This document shows, one piece after another, positions 19,378 to 28,103 of a stretch of 33,469 nt of DNA; position 1 is the first letter of the stretch, and each line of letters starts with the position of its first letter. The translations under genes were made by a program, and so were the position numbers. The notes under the pieces were generated by a model. The model saw only the letters and a program-made list of their open reading frames with translations. It did not search any database and was not told where the DNA came from. The DNA is from Bacteroidota bacterium (GTDB lineage: Bacteria; Bacteroidota; Bacteroidia; Chitinophagales; Chitinophagaceae), in NCBI GenBank assembly GCA_013289065.1, contig JABDAP010000025.1:1-33469 (forward strand). The letters are read 5' to 3'.

Positions 19378-19958
19378 TAATGATCATGCAGAAAGGCGAT
19401 CAATTTCGCTACGGCTTTTTTACGGTGGCTGTATTTATTTTTTTCATTCATTGTCATCTCGGCAAAACTAATGGCAGCGCCATCCGGAACAAAAACAGGG
19501 TCATATCCAAAACCCTGCAAACCCTTTTGCTCTTCTGAAATATTTCCTTCGCACACACCTTCGAATAAATATTCTTTATCATCCAGTATCAACGATATCA
19601 CGGTTCTGAATTGTGCTTTGCGGTTGTTGATGCCTTTTAAATTCAGTAACAGTTTATCAATGTTATGCTGAAAGTTGCGGCCGTCACCGGCATAGCGTGC
19701 ACTTTTTACACCGGGTTCGCCATTCAATGCGGCTACTTCGAGACCGGTATCTTCACTAAAACAATTTTTACCGGTAAGCCGGTGGATCGTCTTTGATTTT
19801 TCAGATGCATTGGCTTCAAGTGTATCGTGCGGTTCGGGAATATCAATATCTATTCCTGCTTCTTTGATTGTGATGATGTTAAAGAGGTCACCAGCCACAG
19901 CGCGTATCTCATCAACTTTGTGCTGGTTGTTTGTGGCGAATACAAGGCTTGTTTTCAT
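19377..19958 (-). CDS. rdgB: XTP/dITP diphosphatase (RdgB/HAM1)
   Basis: RdgB removes non-canonical purine nucleotides such as dITP and XTP from the nucleotide pool. The ATG at 19958 (M-K-T-S-L-V-F-A-T-N-N) is preferred to an in-frame TTG three codons upstream; it gives 193 residues, normal for the family. Motifs are A-T-N-N-Q-H-K-V-D-E-I at the N-terminus, S-E-D-T-G-L-E-V, G-E-P-G-V-K-S-A-R-Y-A-G, G-F-G-Y-D-P-V-F and S-H-R-K-K-A at the C-terminus. It lies between a HolD-like unknown upstream and the thioesterase downstream, all on the minus strand. Confidence 0.95.
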   Translation of the reverse strand: MKTSLVFATNNQHKVDEIRAVAGDLFNIITIKEAGIDIDIPEPHDTLEANASEKSKTIHRLTGKNCFSEDTGLEVAALNGEPGVKSARYAGDGRNFQHNIDKLLLNLKGINNRKAQFRTVISLILDDKEYLFEGVCEGNISEEQKGLQGFGYDPVFVPDGAAISFAEMTMNEKNKYSHRKKAVAKLIAFLHDH

Positions 19959-19979
19959 ATTGGTCAATTAATTCTTTCT

Positions 19980-20017
19980 TTCACCGTAGACACGCGGAGA
20001 TGCAGAGATCACGCGAC
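19980..20017. repeat. Short octamer-like repeat in the rdgB upstream spacer
   Basis: The stretch contains ACGCGGAG, ATGCAGAG and ATCACGCG in direct succession, an imperfect 8-bp pattern. It resembles low-value intergenic repeats of Bacteroidota. I see no promoter signal in it. Confidence 0.3.
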
Positions 20018-20026
20018 TATTATTTT

Positions 20027-20554
20027 TTAAACGTTGAACATTTTTTTCAAACACAACCACAGTTTGCTTTTCTCCAGTTTCGCTTCCTGGCTGTTGCCAA
20101 GCATATTGTTTAGCGATGGGCTTAGCAGCATCTGGCAGCTATCATATTTTTGCACCTGGTAGTAAGGGATCGTAAATGGAAGTTGCAGAGCCTGCGCCGT
20201 TACGCCAAACAGCAATAAAAAACCGGGTGATAGTTTTTCTTTCAGTGAAACATAATCAACAGGGTTGTTATGATGGTTCACGATCGCCACATCGCCAATG
20301 TTGAATTTACATGCACCGAGTATAGACGATAAGAACTGTAAAGAATCATCGGGAAGGTAAACCGCTTCTTTTTCATTAACCACAAGGGTAATTTTCTGTA
20401 AATTGCTGCCCAGGTACCAACCGGTTTCCGTAACTGTTTTCCCCGGTATGGTTATTTTATTTCCTGTCTTCGGTTCTTCGCCCGTTATTACCAGGCTGTT
20501 CCTGTACAGGTCAGCAATAAGGAAGTCTGGTAACTGGATATTTTCTGAATTCAT
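20027..20554 (-). CDS. Conserved-looking protein, possible HolD-like fold
   Basis: The 175-residue product has no signal peptide or membrane segment. I do not recognise a named family with certainty. The order of its motifs resembles the DNA polymerase III psi subunit (HolD, uracil-glycosylase-like fold): a beta strand I-T-L-V-V-N near 55-60, a helix then F-N-I-G-D-V-A-I-V-N at 84-93, L-L-L-F-G-V at 113-118, L-L-S-P-S-L-N-N-M at 143-151 and a final helix S-K-L-W-L-C-L-K-K-M-F. E. coli HolD has comparable segments ending in S-P-A-L-x-x-L and A-L-W-x-x-I. This comparison is from memory and is only a hypothesis. It diverges from ilvE and precedes rdgB. Confidence 0.7.
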   Translation of the reverse strand: MNSENIQLPDFLIADLYRNSLVITGEEPKTGNKITIPGKTVTETGWYLGSNLQKITLVVNEKEAVYLPDDSLQFLSSILGACKFNIGDVAIVNHHNNPVDYVSLKEKLSPGFLLLFGVTAQALQLPFTIPYYQVQKYDSCQMLLSPSLNNMLGNSQEAKLEKSKLWLCLKKMFNV

Positions 20555-20569
20555 GCGTAATTGAAATAT

Positions 20570-20581
20570 TAACGACCGTTA
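20570..20581. promoter_or_regulatory. Palindromic operator candidate between divergent genes
   Basis: TAACG-AC-CGTTA is a perfect 5-bp-arm inverted repeat in the 68-bp spacer between the HolD-like gene (-) and ilvE (+). Its shape suits a dimeric repressor, but no regulator gene is near. Confidence 0.3.
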
Positions 20582-20622
20582 GTTTTCAAATTTTTTGTTT
20601 ATTTGCGTTCAAATATAAAACT

Positions 20623-21684
20623 ATGGTAGCAGCAGGCATACACATTTCGAAAGTTGAGACAAGTAAGTTACAGGAAATGACCCTTGAAAATCTTCCCTTT
20701 GGGCGTTATTTTACAGATCATATGCTGGAAGCTGATTTTGAGAATGGCGAATGGAAAAATGTGGAGATCAAACCTTATCAGCCGCTGTTATTAGAGCCAT
20801 CATTGGCCGCTTTACATTATGGACAGGCAATATTCGAAGGTATCAAAGCATATAAAGATGCCGATGGCAATGCCGCTATTTTCCGCCCGCTGGATAATTT
20901 TAAACGTTTTAATATTTCTGCAGAGCGGATGAACATGCCTACCGTTCCGGAAGAAATATTTATGGAAGGAATGCATACGCTGATCGAATTGGATAAGAAC
21001 TGGATCCCTTCTTTGCCCGATCATTCATTATATATCAGGCCGTTCATGTTTTCATCCGACCCCGTGATCGGTGTGAAACCTTCAGAGAGTTATAAATTCA
21101 TTATCATATTAAGCCCGACCGGCCCGTACTATTCCACCCCGATGAAAATTTACGTGGAAGAAAAGTATACACGCGCAGCGCCCGGCGGTGTTGGGTTTTC
21201 AAAGAACGCCGGAAACTATGGCGGCAGCATGCTGGCAACGGCGCTAGCAAAAAAACAAGGTTACGACCAGGTTCTCTGGACCGATGCATTCGAACACAAA
21301 TACCTGCAGGAAGTAGGAACCATGAATGTATTTTTTATCATTGGCAATAAAGCCATCACGCCATCTTTGGAAGATGGAACTATCCTGGCCGGTGTTACAC
21401 GCGATAGCGCCATAACGGTCCTGAAAGAAATGGGACTCGATGTTATCGAAGAAAAGATCAGTATCGATGAATTGATGGATGCACATAAAAACGGGCAGCT
21501 ACGTGAAGTGTTTGGTACAGGAACAGCCGCCACTATTTCAATGATCAAAGAACTGCGCTATAAAGATTACACCATGCATTTTGATACTGCCACATGGACG
21601 ATCGCACCCGAATTAAAAAAACGATTGAACGCGATCCGCGAAGGAAGAGCCGCTGATACGCATGGATGGATGTATAAGATCTGA
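20623..21684 (+). CDS. ilvE: Branched-chain amino acid aminotransferase
   Basis: This class IV PLP enzyme transfers the amino group between glutamate and the keto acids of Leu, Ile and Val. It has 353 residues and follows the longer eukaryote-like BCAT layout. The Schiff-base lysine is expected at Lys194 in G-V-G-F-S-K-N-A-G-N-Y-G-G. Other blocks are H-Y-G-Q-A-I-F-E-G-I-K-A-Y near 65-77, Y-I-R-P-F-M-F near 137-143 and E-V-G-T-M-N-V-F-F near 231-239. TTTATTTG at 20598-20605 is a possible but imperfect -7 box. A strong inverted repeat begins at its stop codon. Confidence 0.94.
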   Translation: MVAAGIHISKVETSKLQEMTLENLPFGRYFTDHMLEADFENGEWKNVEIKPYQPLLLEPSLAALHYGQAIFEGIKAYKDADGNAAIFRPLDNFKRFNISAERMNMPTVPEEIFMEGMHTLIELDKNWIPSLPDHSLYIRPFMFSSDPVIGVKPSESYKFIIILSPTGPYYSTPMKIYVEEKYTRAAPGGVGFSKNAGNYGGSMLATALAKKQGYDQVLWTDAFEHKYLQEVGTMNVFFIIGNKAITPSLEDGTILAGVTRDSAITVLKEMGLDVIEEKISIDELMDAHKNGQLREVFGTGTAATISMIKELRYKDYTMHFDTATWTIAPELKKRLNAIREGRAADTHGWMYKI

Positions 21685-21738
21685 TTTTTTTCATGCAAAG
21701 GCACAAAGTTATTCTTTGCGCCTTTGCATGAAAAAATC
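21683..21738. terminator. Bidirectional terminator between ilvE and the T9SS gene
   Basis: The left arm has T7 followed by CATGCAAAGGCACAAAG; the right arm has CTTTGCGCCTTTGCATG followed by A6, around the loop TTATT (21709-21713). Only one base pair in the central stem is mismatched. The flanking T and A runs give a U-tract on either strand, fitting two convergent genes. Confidence 0.85.
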
Positions 21739-21742
21739 TATG

Positions 21743-22363
21743 CTACCCTTTTATTATTTTCTGCGTACTTATGTCACTTCCACACGTCACTTCTACAAAA
21801 TAAACCCCCTTCAATAATCCTCCAACAGGAATAATTACCTGCCCTTGTTTTTGCATACCCATCGAGATCGTTTTTATCAATTTTCCCGAGAGGTCGAATA
21901 GCCGGATAGAAGTATTACCCATTTCAGCAGCAGTAAAGCTTACAGTGATCTTATCTTTTGCCGGAACCGGATCTATTTTTACGATCATAGTTGATTTAAT
22001 GATCGTGTCTGCTTTTTTAAATGAACTGATCTCAAACCGGTTATTCCCAACACTTGCCGTATCATCGGTTGTTGTAAACAGATAGATGCTGTCTTGTGCA
22101 AGTTGCATCCATCGGTTCAAAAACCTGTCGTGTAACATCAATGTATTGGAAGGCGGCAGTTTATTCTTTGCAATACTTATGCTGAATATCCTCGGCTCAT
22201 TTGTTTGCAGGCCAAGTGGGATGGCCGATTCATTGGTTATAGGCCTCGCATCAATAGATAACATTTTTTGTTCTTTACTGATGCTGTAAAAATTCACATC
22301 ACTGTTTAAAAAATTTCTCTGCATCATTTTTATCAAAATTCGTTTTGGCGCTATCCATTTCAA
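21743..22363 (-). CDS. C-terminal frame with T9SS type A sorting domain
   Basis: The reading frame has 206 codons, but its first 18 or so (before F-L-N-S-D-V-N-F) lie in the wrong frame, so the ATG at 22363 is not a real start. The final 80 residues form a type A T9SS sorting domain: V-P-A-K-D-K-I-T-V-S-F, then S-I-R-L-F-D-L-S-G-K-L-I-K-T, then L-L-K-G-V-Y-F-V-E-V, ending Q-K-I-I-K-G. In this family the domain directs passage through the outer membrane and is removed or lipid-anchored at the surface. Without the upstream frames it would lack a signal peptide. Confidence 0.75.
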   Translation of the reverse strand: MKWIAPKRILIKMMQRNFLNSDVNFYSISKEQKMLSIDARPITNESAIPLGLQTNEPRIFSISIAKNKLPPSNTLMLHDRFLNRWMQLAQDSIYLFTTTDDTASVGNNRFEISSFKKADTIIKSTMIVKIDPVPAKDKITVSFTAAEMGNTSIRLFDLSGKLIKTISMGMQKQGQVIIPVGGLLKGVYFVEVTCGSDISTQKIIKG

Positions 22364-22811
22364 ATAAAATAAGCCTGTCCCAAAAAACGCTGTCGCTCAT
22401 TAATCGTAGCTCAACATAAAAGATATCATCAAGGCCAACAGCAGGTATGGTATCAGAAAATGCTTCTGTTGATTTACAGTTTTCTGTAAATAATAATTTA
22501 TTATTTGCGGTACCATTTGCTTTGGCAATAAATGCATCGAACGGTTGAATGATATTTTTGCTTCTGAACGGAAAACTTGTATAGCCGCCGTTCTTTCCTT
22601 GGAAGGGGTTCCATATCCAGTAATTATTTCCAACATCGCTTCCTTTGGTAATTCTGGAAAGATCTATCGGAGATGCATAAGGATTGGCTACAACATTATA
22701 CCCTGCATAGATATCTTTTATTAAAGGAACTTCCTGGTCGCCGGTGTTTATGTTGCCTGATAGTTTTATCGTAACAGGTTGTGGTAAATAAGTTCCATTC
22801 TTCCCATCACC
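22299..22811 (-). other. Middle frame of the split T9SS cargo protein
   Basis: From 22811 this frame reads G-D-G-K-N-G-T-Y-L-P and continues through V-V-A-N-P-Y-A-S-P-I-D-L and N-N-Y-W-I-W-N-P, motifs typical of the region before a T9SS sorting domain. It stays open for 170 codons to the TGA at 22301-22299. It has no start of its own and makes sense only as the link between the two flanking frames. A 78-codon frame at 22400-22636 is its out-of-frame shadow. Confidence 0.75.
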
Positions 22812-25800
22812 GGGGGGGCGTTCCGTCCAAACCCTGTCCCGGCCGGCCTCTTACCAGTATTCTTATTCCCTGGTATCTTTTCCATGCGTTGTCATTTTGC
22901 CCATTCGTGTTGGTGAATGCGGCCCATCCTGCATCAACACCCGATGAATCGTTTCCGGTAACGGCATTATAACTGAATGCGGAAGGCTGATTGGTAGCAG
23001 TAGTAATAAATCCATTGGCAGACCCACCGGCGCCTGTAATATCTATGCTGTCTTTCATCATCGATAAACCAATTGCATCTGTAAAAGGATGGCCTAATAC
23101 ATAAAATGCACGCCTGCCGCCTTTGATAAAATGTTCCATTGAAATATTACCAGAAATAAATGTACCGGCAGCAGAAGCGCCGATCGATGCATTTTGTTTC
23201 AGCATTAAATGATCATTTGTTTTTATTGACCCGCTGTTAAGCAGGAGTGTGCCGGTAATATTCATATCATCCGAGATAGAAACACCTGTATGATTATTGA
23301 TGATACAATTCTGCAAAGAACTATCTTCGAAAAAACTACCCGCAATGTTTTGTAAAGAAGAACCGTTTAAAATAACTGTTCCGTTTTTTCCCTGAATAAA
23401 ATTGGGCGTGCTGTTCATATTTCCATACACTTCTATGATACCGTTTATTTTTAAGTGTGCATTTGATATGGTTAAATGACGGCACCAGGCTGTATCTTTT
23501 ATCAATGGCTCATACAAAGTATTCGCAGTAATAAATACATCGGTACTGCTGTTGGGAAGAAAATTGTTGCACCAGTTATTTGCATTCTGCCAATCGTTGT
23601 TACTGCTTCCTGTCCACAAACCATTTTTAAACACAGTAACTTTTAACGGAAAAGAAGTATCACTGCAGGTGCCCGATGAAATTTTTCTTCTGAACCAGGT
23701 TGTTGTATTCAATGCTGATGGAATGTATTGCTGTATTGCATTTGAACCGGGTGCAGCAATAAAATGTAACGAATCTGTAAGGGTTGCCAACTCCCATATA
23801 TATTGATATGTTCCATCGCCGCCGGAAGGAGCGGAGCCAAAAAGTGAAGCAGGGGTTTGATCTGTGCAGATCATTTGCGATGAACCGATAAGATTATTCT
23901 GTATGGCAGGTTGAATAATAACAATGATCATTTTCTGCGAAGTATAAATGCCATCTGTTATTTCTGTAATGATCGTATCTGAACCATATTGATTTGCAAA
24001 GGGTTTGTATTCGATTCCCGCAGGAATGATATTTTTTCCATTTGATGTTGCGGCAGCTGTCAGGGTTGATACGCTTCCGGTTCTGCCACCGGATCTTATT
24101 TTCCAGCTTACCAGTTCACCCACTTCATCATCACTGATTGAAAATACATTTGAGATGATAACGGATGAACCATTTTCGCAGAGATAAATTGTTTCGCTGT
24201 TACCTGTGGTAAACACCGGCGCCACTGCATCGATCTTTATGGTTGAAATGGCCGGAGGTGTTTTAAAAGATACTATCGCCCCGTTGCCCGCAGAGTCTGT
24301 GATGCTGCTGCTTACAAAAGTTATGATGGATGCGATGCCAATGCCGTTCTTATCCAGATCGCCCGGCCGGATAATATACCGGAACAGCAGGTTTGATGAA
24401 CCGGATCCCGACACATACAAAATATTTTTCTGCACACTTCCTATCGTCAGTTTTATTAATGGCGTGTCTGTCTTTACTTGTACCATAACAGTTTCTGAAA
24501 AACCAAATGCGAAATTGAGTGTATCGCCTGTTTTATAAATAGCGGCAGCAGGAATAATTATTGTATTGATCACCGGCGCAACAGCATCAATTAAAATATC
24601 CTCTGCAGATAATGTACTGCTGAAACTTACCGAAGCAATATTTCCTGCCGGATCTTTTATGGCCGCATTGTTGAGTGTGATAATGGCGGCAGTTTTTATT
24701 CCGTCGGTATCTATATCGCCTGCTGCAATAATATACCTGAATAACAAACTGTCTGAGCCACTGCCATATTGATATGCAGCGGTTTTTGATTTGTTGCCAA
24801 CAGTCAATGAAACAGTTGGTATGCCTGTGTTTGATACAATGATTTTTTCATTGAACCTCGCAACAAAACTCAGCGTGTCGCCGGATTTATACAAACCCTT
24901 TGCAGGATTTCTCATCACAACAATAAAAGGTTTATTCGCATCGATCGCATCATTGGATTGTGAAACGGGAACCTGGTACAAAGAAATATTTCCTGCCGAA
25001 TCTGTCAACGAAATAGAAACAGGAATATCGGAAGTTGCATCAACATCGTTGCCTGCATTGCCGATAATAAATGAGCACGTATAAATACTGTCATTCTTTT
25101 TTGAAAAAGATGATAAAGCGAATCCGCTAACATTTCCGGATAACATTTTATAGAGATCCGCATCAGGCTTTACAAGAATAGTTACAGGGATCGTATCACC
25201 GGCCTTCATTGTTTTATCAGGAATGAAAACCGAATGTATTTGCGGCGCCGTTTTATCAATAAGGTAATAATTACTGGTAAAAGGCTTGTTGTTCACAGGT
25301 ATCGATAAGCCGGCATCATTTATAAAACTTAATGCAAGTGTTCCATCGCCTGTTCCTGTTGCAACAGTTACCGAATAAGTATTTCCCGATCCGGAAATGC
25401 TGATAACCGATGCACCCGAAATACTATTAGATGAAATGGAAAAATTCGCAGCCGATAAACCTGAAATATTTTGTGCTGTAACGATCTTAAAATTTACAAC
25501 GCCTGCATTTGTTTTTCCGGTTGTAACAGTATTGAATGAGTTGATCATTGTTTGTGTAACGATCCGGACGGTATCTCCATACGCGATCCCGCCGCTATTG
25601 ATCGCATAAGCCCTTGCATATAATACTACACCCTGTGGTAAACCTGTTATCACCTGTAAAAAAATACCGGTACCGTTTCCGGCAATGACCTTTGTATTGG
25701 ATATGGTTGGATTAATCGTTGCCGACCAAACGATACCCCGCTCAGTAACTGCTGCACCTCCCTGTGCCGTTACGTTTCCGCCGATAGTAGCGGTGTTGGT

Positions 25801-26901
25801 AGCAACTGAAAATACAGCACCCGTTGTTACTGATGGCGGGCTGACTGCTGTTGTAAAATTTTGTATAACACCCTTAACAGTTCCATTTGTATTATGTGAA
25901 CTGATCCTGTAATAATAGGTAACGCCGGATAATAATCCGTTTATCGCAGCAGATACATTTGTAGTACCTGAACCAATCCGCAAAGTATCAGGAATAGCAT
26001 GCACAGATGTTGCAGTTAAAAAAGCATTCAGCGTATCGTACTCAAACAAAACAGAAGTGGTTGCATAATTATCATTTACCGATCCGTTTAGTTGGGCCGA
26101 ATTGATTGTTATCGCTGAAGCAGTTTGATTGCTTACTGTTGGTGCAGCACTTGTCAGCGAAGCGGAAAAAATAAAATTATCGATGCCGGCTGCATCATCG
26201 CTTCCTGTTTCATCTGCATCATCCCAGCGTAATAATAGTTGTTCTCCCGCTTTCCAGTTGATGCCGCGGACTGTATAAGAAACCGCCTGCTGATTTTCCG
26301 GAAGGTTTCCATTTAAACTGGCGGCAGAACTGGTGGTGATAATAGAATTAAAATTGAGGTTTGTTTCATCTGTCAATCCCGCCTGGTCAATATTGGACAT
26401 AATCCCGGTCTTATAATGAAACGACCAGATATTTTTATTGGCCGAACCACCTTTTCTCCATTGTTCTGCTGTAAAACTTACCGTAAAATTGTTGAGAGGG
26501 CCGCCCGTTTGATTTGTGAATACCAACCCCATTGCATATATCCCGGTACTTGATGCAAGTGAACCCAATGCCCTGTCTGCTGATCCTGAGCTGCCCAGGC
26601 TATATACACCGTTGCCGGTAGAAGATCCGGTTCCTGCGGCAAAAGAAGCATTTGAATTGCTTCCTGATAGCATCAGTATCTGCCAGCCATCCATATTGCT
26701 GCCATTGATGGGAGCGCTATTTAGGTTTATTGGCCCCTTACCGGTCAGTGAAAAGCTGCCGTTTGCCGGAAGCCCGTCAAACATTTGTATGTATTGCGCA
26801 CCAGGCACGGTATATAAAACAGGATTGACAGATGCTTGTGCCCTAACTGAATTTACCTGCCCAATGATCAGTAAAGGGATAGTGAATAGAATACCTCTCA
26901 T
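22807..26901 (-). CDS. N-terminal frame of the split T9SS cargo protein
   Basis: This frame gives 1,364 residues. A signal peptide ends near residue 22 (S-V-R-A-Q). The N-terminal part (about 25-250) is rich in Ser, Gly and Asn and looks like a lectin-type beta sandwich seen in Bacteroidota surface proteins. Two fibronectin-III-like modules with Y-Y-Y-R-I-S or Y-A-R-A-Y-A ends lie near 253-450. An Ig-like module follows (about 451-545). Three related modules begin near 548, 662 and 777, each with K-x-G-D-T-L or K-A-G-D-T-I close to its start. The module with W-T-G-S-S-N-N-D-W-Q-N-A-N-N-W lies near 1095. The last residue (R) and the stop arise from the frameshift at the C7 run. Confidence 0.8.
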   Translation of the reverse strand: MRGILFTIPLLIIGQVNSVRAQASVNPVLYTVPGAQYIQMFDGLPANGSFSLTGKGPINLNSAPINGSNMDGWQILMLSGSNSNASFAAGTGSSTGNGVYSLGSSGSADRALGSLASSTGIYAMGLVFTNQTGGPLNNFTVSFTAEQWRKGGSANKNIWSFHYKTGIMSNIDQAGLTDETNLNFNSIITTSSAASLNGNLPENQQAVSYTVRGINWKAGEQLLLRWDDADETGSDDAAGIDNFIFSASLTSAAPTVSNQTASAITINSAQLNGSVNDNYATTSVLFEYDTLNAFLTATSVHAIPDTLRIGSGTTNVSAAINGLLSGVTYYYRISSHNTNGTVKGVIQNFTTAVSPPSVTTGAVFSVATNTATIGGNVTAQGGAAVTERGIVWSATINPTISNTKVIAGNGTGIFLQVITGLPQGVVLYARAYAINSGGIAYGDTVRIVTQTMINSFNTVTTGKTNAGVVNFKIVTAQNISGLSAANFSISSNSISGASVISISGSGNTYSVTVATGTGDGTLALSFINDAGLSIPVNNKPFTSNYYLIDKTAPQIHSVFIPDKTMKAGDTIPVTILVKPDADLYKMLSGNVSGFALSSFSKKNDSIYTCSFIIGNAGNDVDATSDIPVSISLTDSAGNISLYQVPVSQSNDAIDANKPFIVVMRNPAKGLYKSGDTLSFVARFNEKIIVSNTGIPTVSLTVGNKSKTAAYQYGSGSDSLLFRYIIAAGDIDTDGIKTAAIITLNNAAIKDPAGNIASVSFSSTLSAEDILIDAVAPVINTIIIPAAAIYKTGDTLNFAFGFSETVMVQVKTDTPLIKLTIGSVQKNILYVSGSGSSNLLFRYIIRPGDLDKNGIGIASIITFVSSSITDSAGNGAIVSFKTPPAISTIKIDAVAPVFTTGNSETIYLCENGSSVIISNVFSISDDEVGELVSWKIRSGGRTGSVSTLTAAATSNGKNIIPAGIEYKPFANQYGSDTIITEITDGIYTSQKMIIVIIQPAIQNNLIGSSQMICTDQTPASLFGSAPSGGDGTYQYIWELATLTDSLHFIAAPGSNAIQQYIPSALNTTTWFRRKISSGTCSDTSFPLKVTVFKNGLWTGSSNNDWQNANNWCNNFLPNSSTDVFITANTLYEPLIKDTAWCRHLTISNAHLKINGIIEVYGNMNSTPNFIQGKNGTVILNGSSLQNIAGSFFEDSSLQNCIINNHTGVSISDDMNITGTLLLNSGSIKTNDHLMLKQNASIGASAAGTFISGNISMEHFIKGGRRAFYVLGHPFTDAIGLSMMKDSIDITGAGGSANGFITTATNQPSAFSYNAVTGNDSSGVDAGWAAFTNTNGQNDNAWKRYQGIRILVRGRPGQGLDGTPPR

Positions 26902-27132
26902 AGAATGCTGTATTTTGATCCGGTTAATGAATCAGCCCACAAAAGAGGTTACGGCATCAAATTAGCGCAGGCTTTTTGAAATTCAATACCCGTTGTGGAA
27001 AAAGGGTTATAAAACGGGTTTGAATAAGGTAGATCCAACCGTAATTAAGCCACAAAACGTAGTTACTGAACAGTTGTTTTTACAAATACCTGTCTGCTTT
27101 TGCTTCACTATCAGGAAAACTTTGGAAAACAT

Positions 27133-27163
27133 TTTGGATTTTCGGTTTCAGCCATTACCTTTG
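27133..27163 (+). promoter_or_regulatory. Consensus Bacteroidota promoter of rpsL
   Basis: TTTG (27133-27136), a 19-base spacer and TACCTTTG (27156-27163) match the -33/-7 consensus completely. It gives a leader of about 20 bases before the rpsL ATG at 27190. This is the best promoter in the window. Confidence 0.8.
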
Positions 27164-27189
27164 CCGTCCGAAATTTTAAACGGTTTAGA

Positions 27190-27570
27190 ATGCCTACAAT
27201 ACAGCAATTAGTTAGAAAAGGTCGCGAAATTATCAGGGCCAAGAGTAAGTCCAGGGCTTTGGATTCCTGCCCTCAGCGTCGTGGCGTATGTACACGTGTG
27301 TACACAACCACGCCCAAGAAACCAAACTCGGCTCTTCGTAAAGTAGCGAAAGTGCGTTTGACCAATAAGATCGAGGTGATCGCCTATATCCCGGGTGAGG
27401 GCCATAATTTACAGGAGCACTCTATCGTATTGATACGTGGTGGCCGCGTTAAGGATCTGCCCGGTGTACGTTACCACATTGTTCGTGGAAGCCTTGATAC
27501 TGCTGGTGTGAAAGACCGTAAGAAGAGCCGTTCTAAATACGGAACAAAGAAAGAAAAGGCAAAAAAATAG
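27190..27570 (+). CDS. rpsL: 30S ribosomal protein S12
   Basis: S12 lies at the decoding centre of the small subunit. The start is [11 protein letters not shown] at 27190, giving 126 residues; the frame stays open 30 codons further upstream, but that stretch contains the promoter. [12 protein letters not shown] and [12 protein letters not shown] are intact, with lysines at both classical streptomycin-resistance sites, the sensitive-type residues. The Lys-rich C-terminal tail is normal. rpsG follows after 36 bp in the same operon. Confidence 0.98.
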   Translation: MPTIQQLVRKGREIIRAKSKSRALDSCPQRRGVCTRVYTTTPKKPNSALRKVAKVRLTNKIEVIAYIPGEGHNLQEHSIVLIRGGRVKDLPGVRYHIVRGSLDTAGVKDRKKSRSKYGTKKEKAKK

Positions 27571-27606
27571 TCAGTTAATTCACTAATATTATAATTCGCA
27601 AATAAC

Positions 27607-28074
27607 ATGCGTAAAGCACAAGCCAAAAAATTACCCCTCGCTCCGGACGGACGTTTTAACGATAAACTGGTTACCCGTTTTATCAATAACCTGATGTGGC
27701 AGGGTAAAAAAAGCACTGCTATCAATATATTTTATGATGCAGTTGATAAAGTAAGCAAAACCAGTGGGGAAGATGGATATGAAACCTGGAAAAAAGCTAT
27801 TGCCAATGTTACCCCATCTGTAGAAGTTCGCAGCCGTCGTATTGGTGGCGCTACTTTCCAGATCCCTGCTGAAGTCCGTGCTGACCGTAAGATCTCATTA
27901 AGCATGAAATGGCTGATCCGTTATAGCCGTGAAAGAAATGGCCGTACAATGGCTGATAAACTGGCCAACGAGATCATGGCAGCAGCAAAAGGTGAAGGTG
28001 CTGCTTTTAAAAAGAAAGAAGATACACACCGTATGGCTGAGGCAAATAAAGCGTTTTCCCACTTTAAGGTTTAA
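27607..28074 (+). CDS. rpsG: 30S ribosomal protein S7
   Basis: S7 nucleates assembly of the 30S head and contacts the E-site tRNA. The protein has 155 residues, the normal length, beginning M-R-K-A-Q-A-K-K. Characteristic segments are N-D-K-L-V-T-R-F-I-N-N-L-M-W-Q-G-K-K-S-T-A, V-E-V-R-S-R-R-I-G-G-A-T-F-Q-I-P and A-F-S-H-F at the end. A strong terminator lies 30 bp after the stop, and fusA, which often follows, is absent. Confidence 0.98.
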   Translation: MRKAQAKKLPLAPDGRFNDKLVTRFINNLMWQGKKSTAINIFYDAVDKVSKTSGEDGYETWKKAIANVTPSVEVRSRRIGGATFQIPAEVRADRKISLSMKWLIRYSRERNGRTMADKLANEIMAAAKGEGAAFKKKEDTHRMAEANKAFSHFKV

Positions 28075-28103
28075 ACAATATACTTCGCACAATATTTTCT
28101 ACA

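Larger units (their letters stand above)
21743..26901 (-). pseudogene. Large T9SS-secreted multidomain protein split by two frameshifts
   Basis: Three minus-strand frames read as one protein of about 1,720 residues if one base is removed from each of two homopolymers. Frame 1 (26901 to 22807) ends at a C7 run (plus-strand G7, 22812-22818). Frame 2 continues as T-P-P-G-D-G-K-N-G-T-Y-L-P to 22299. A T6 run (plus-strand A6, 22308-22313) then shifts into frame 3, which ends with the sorting domain at 21743. The joined protein has the expected order: signal peptide, fibronectin-like and Ig-like modules, a Y-W-I-W-N-P conserved region and a C-terminal sorting domain. Sequencing error, genuine decay and slippage-based switching are all possible. 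The gene converges with ilvE. Confidence 0.8.

Noticed and set aside
22400..22636. A 78-codon minus-strand frame
   Set aside because: It is the wrong frame of the linking segment; the correct frame there reads N-N-Y-W-I-W-N-P, which belongs to the split T9SS protein.
23552..26965. Many plus-strand frames of 60 to 149 codons
   Set aside because: They lie opposite the T9SS cargo gene, whose minus-strand product has clear domains and a signal peptide.
27100..27189. A 30-codon N-terminal extension of S12
   Set aside because: It overlaps the consensus promoter, and S12 universally starts with M-P-T-I-x-Q-L.
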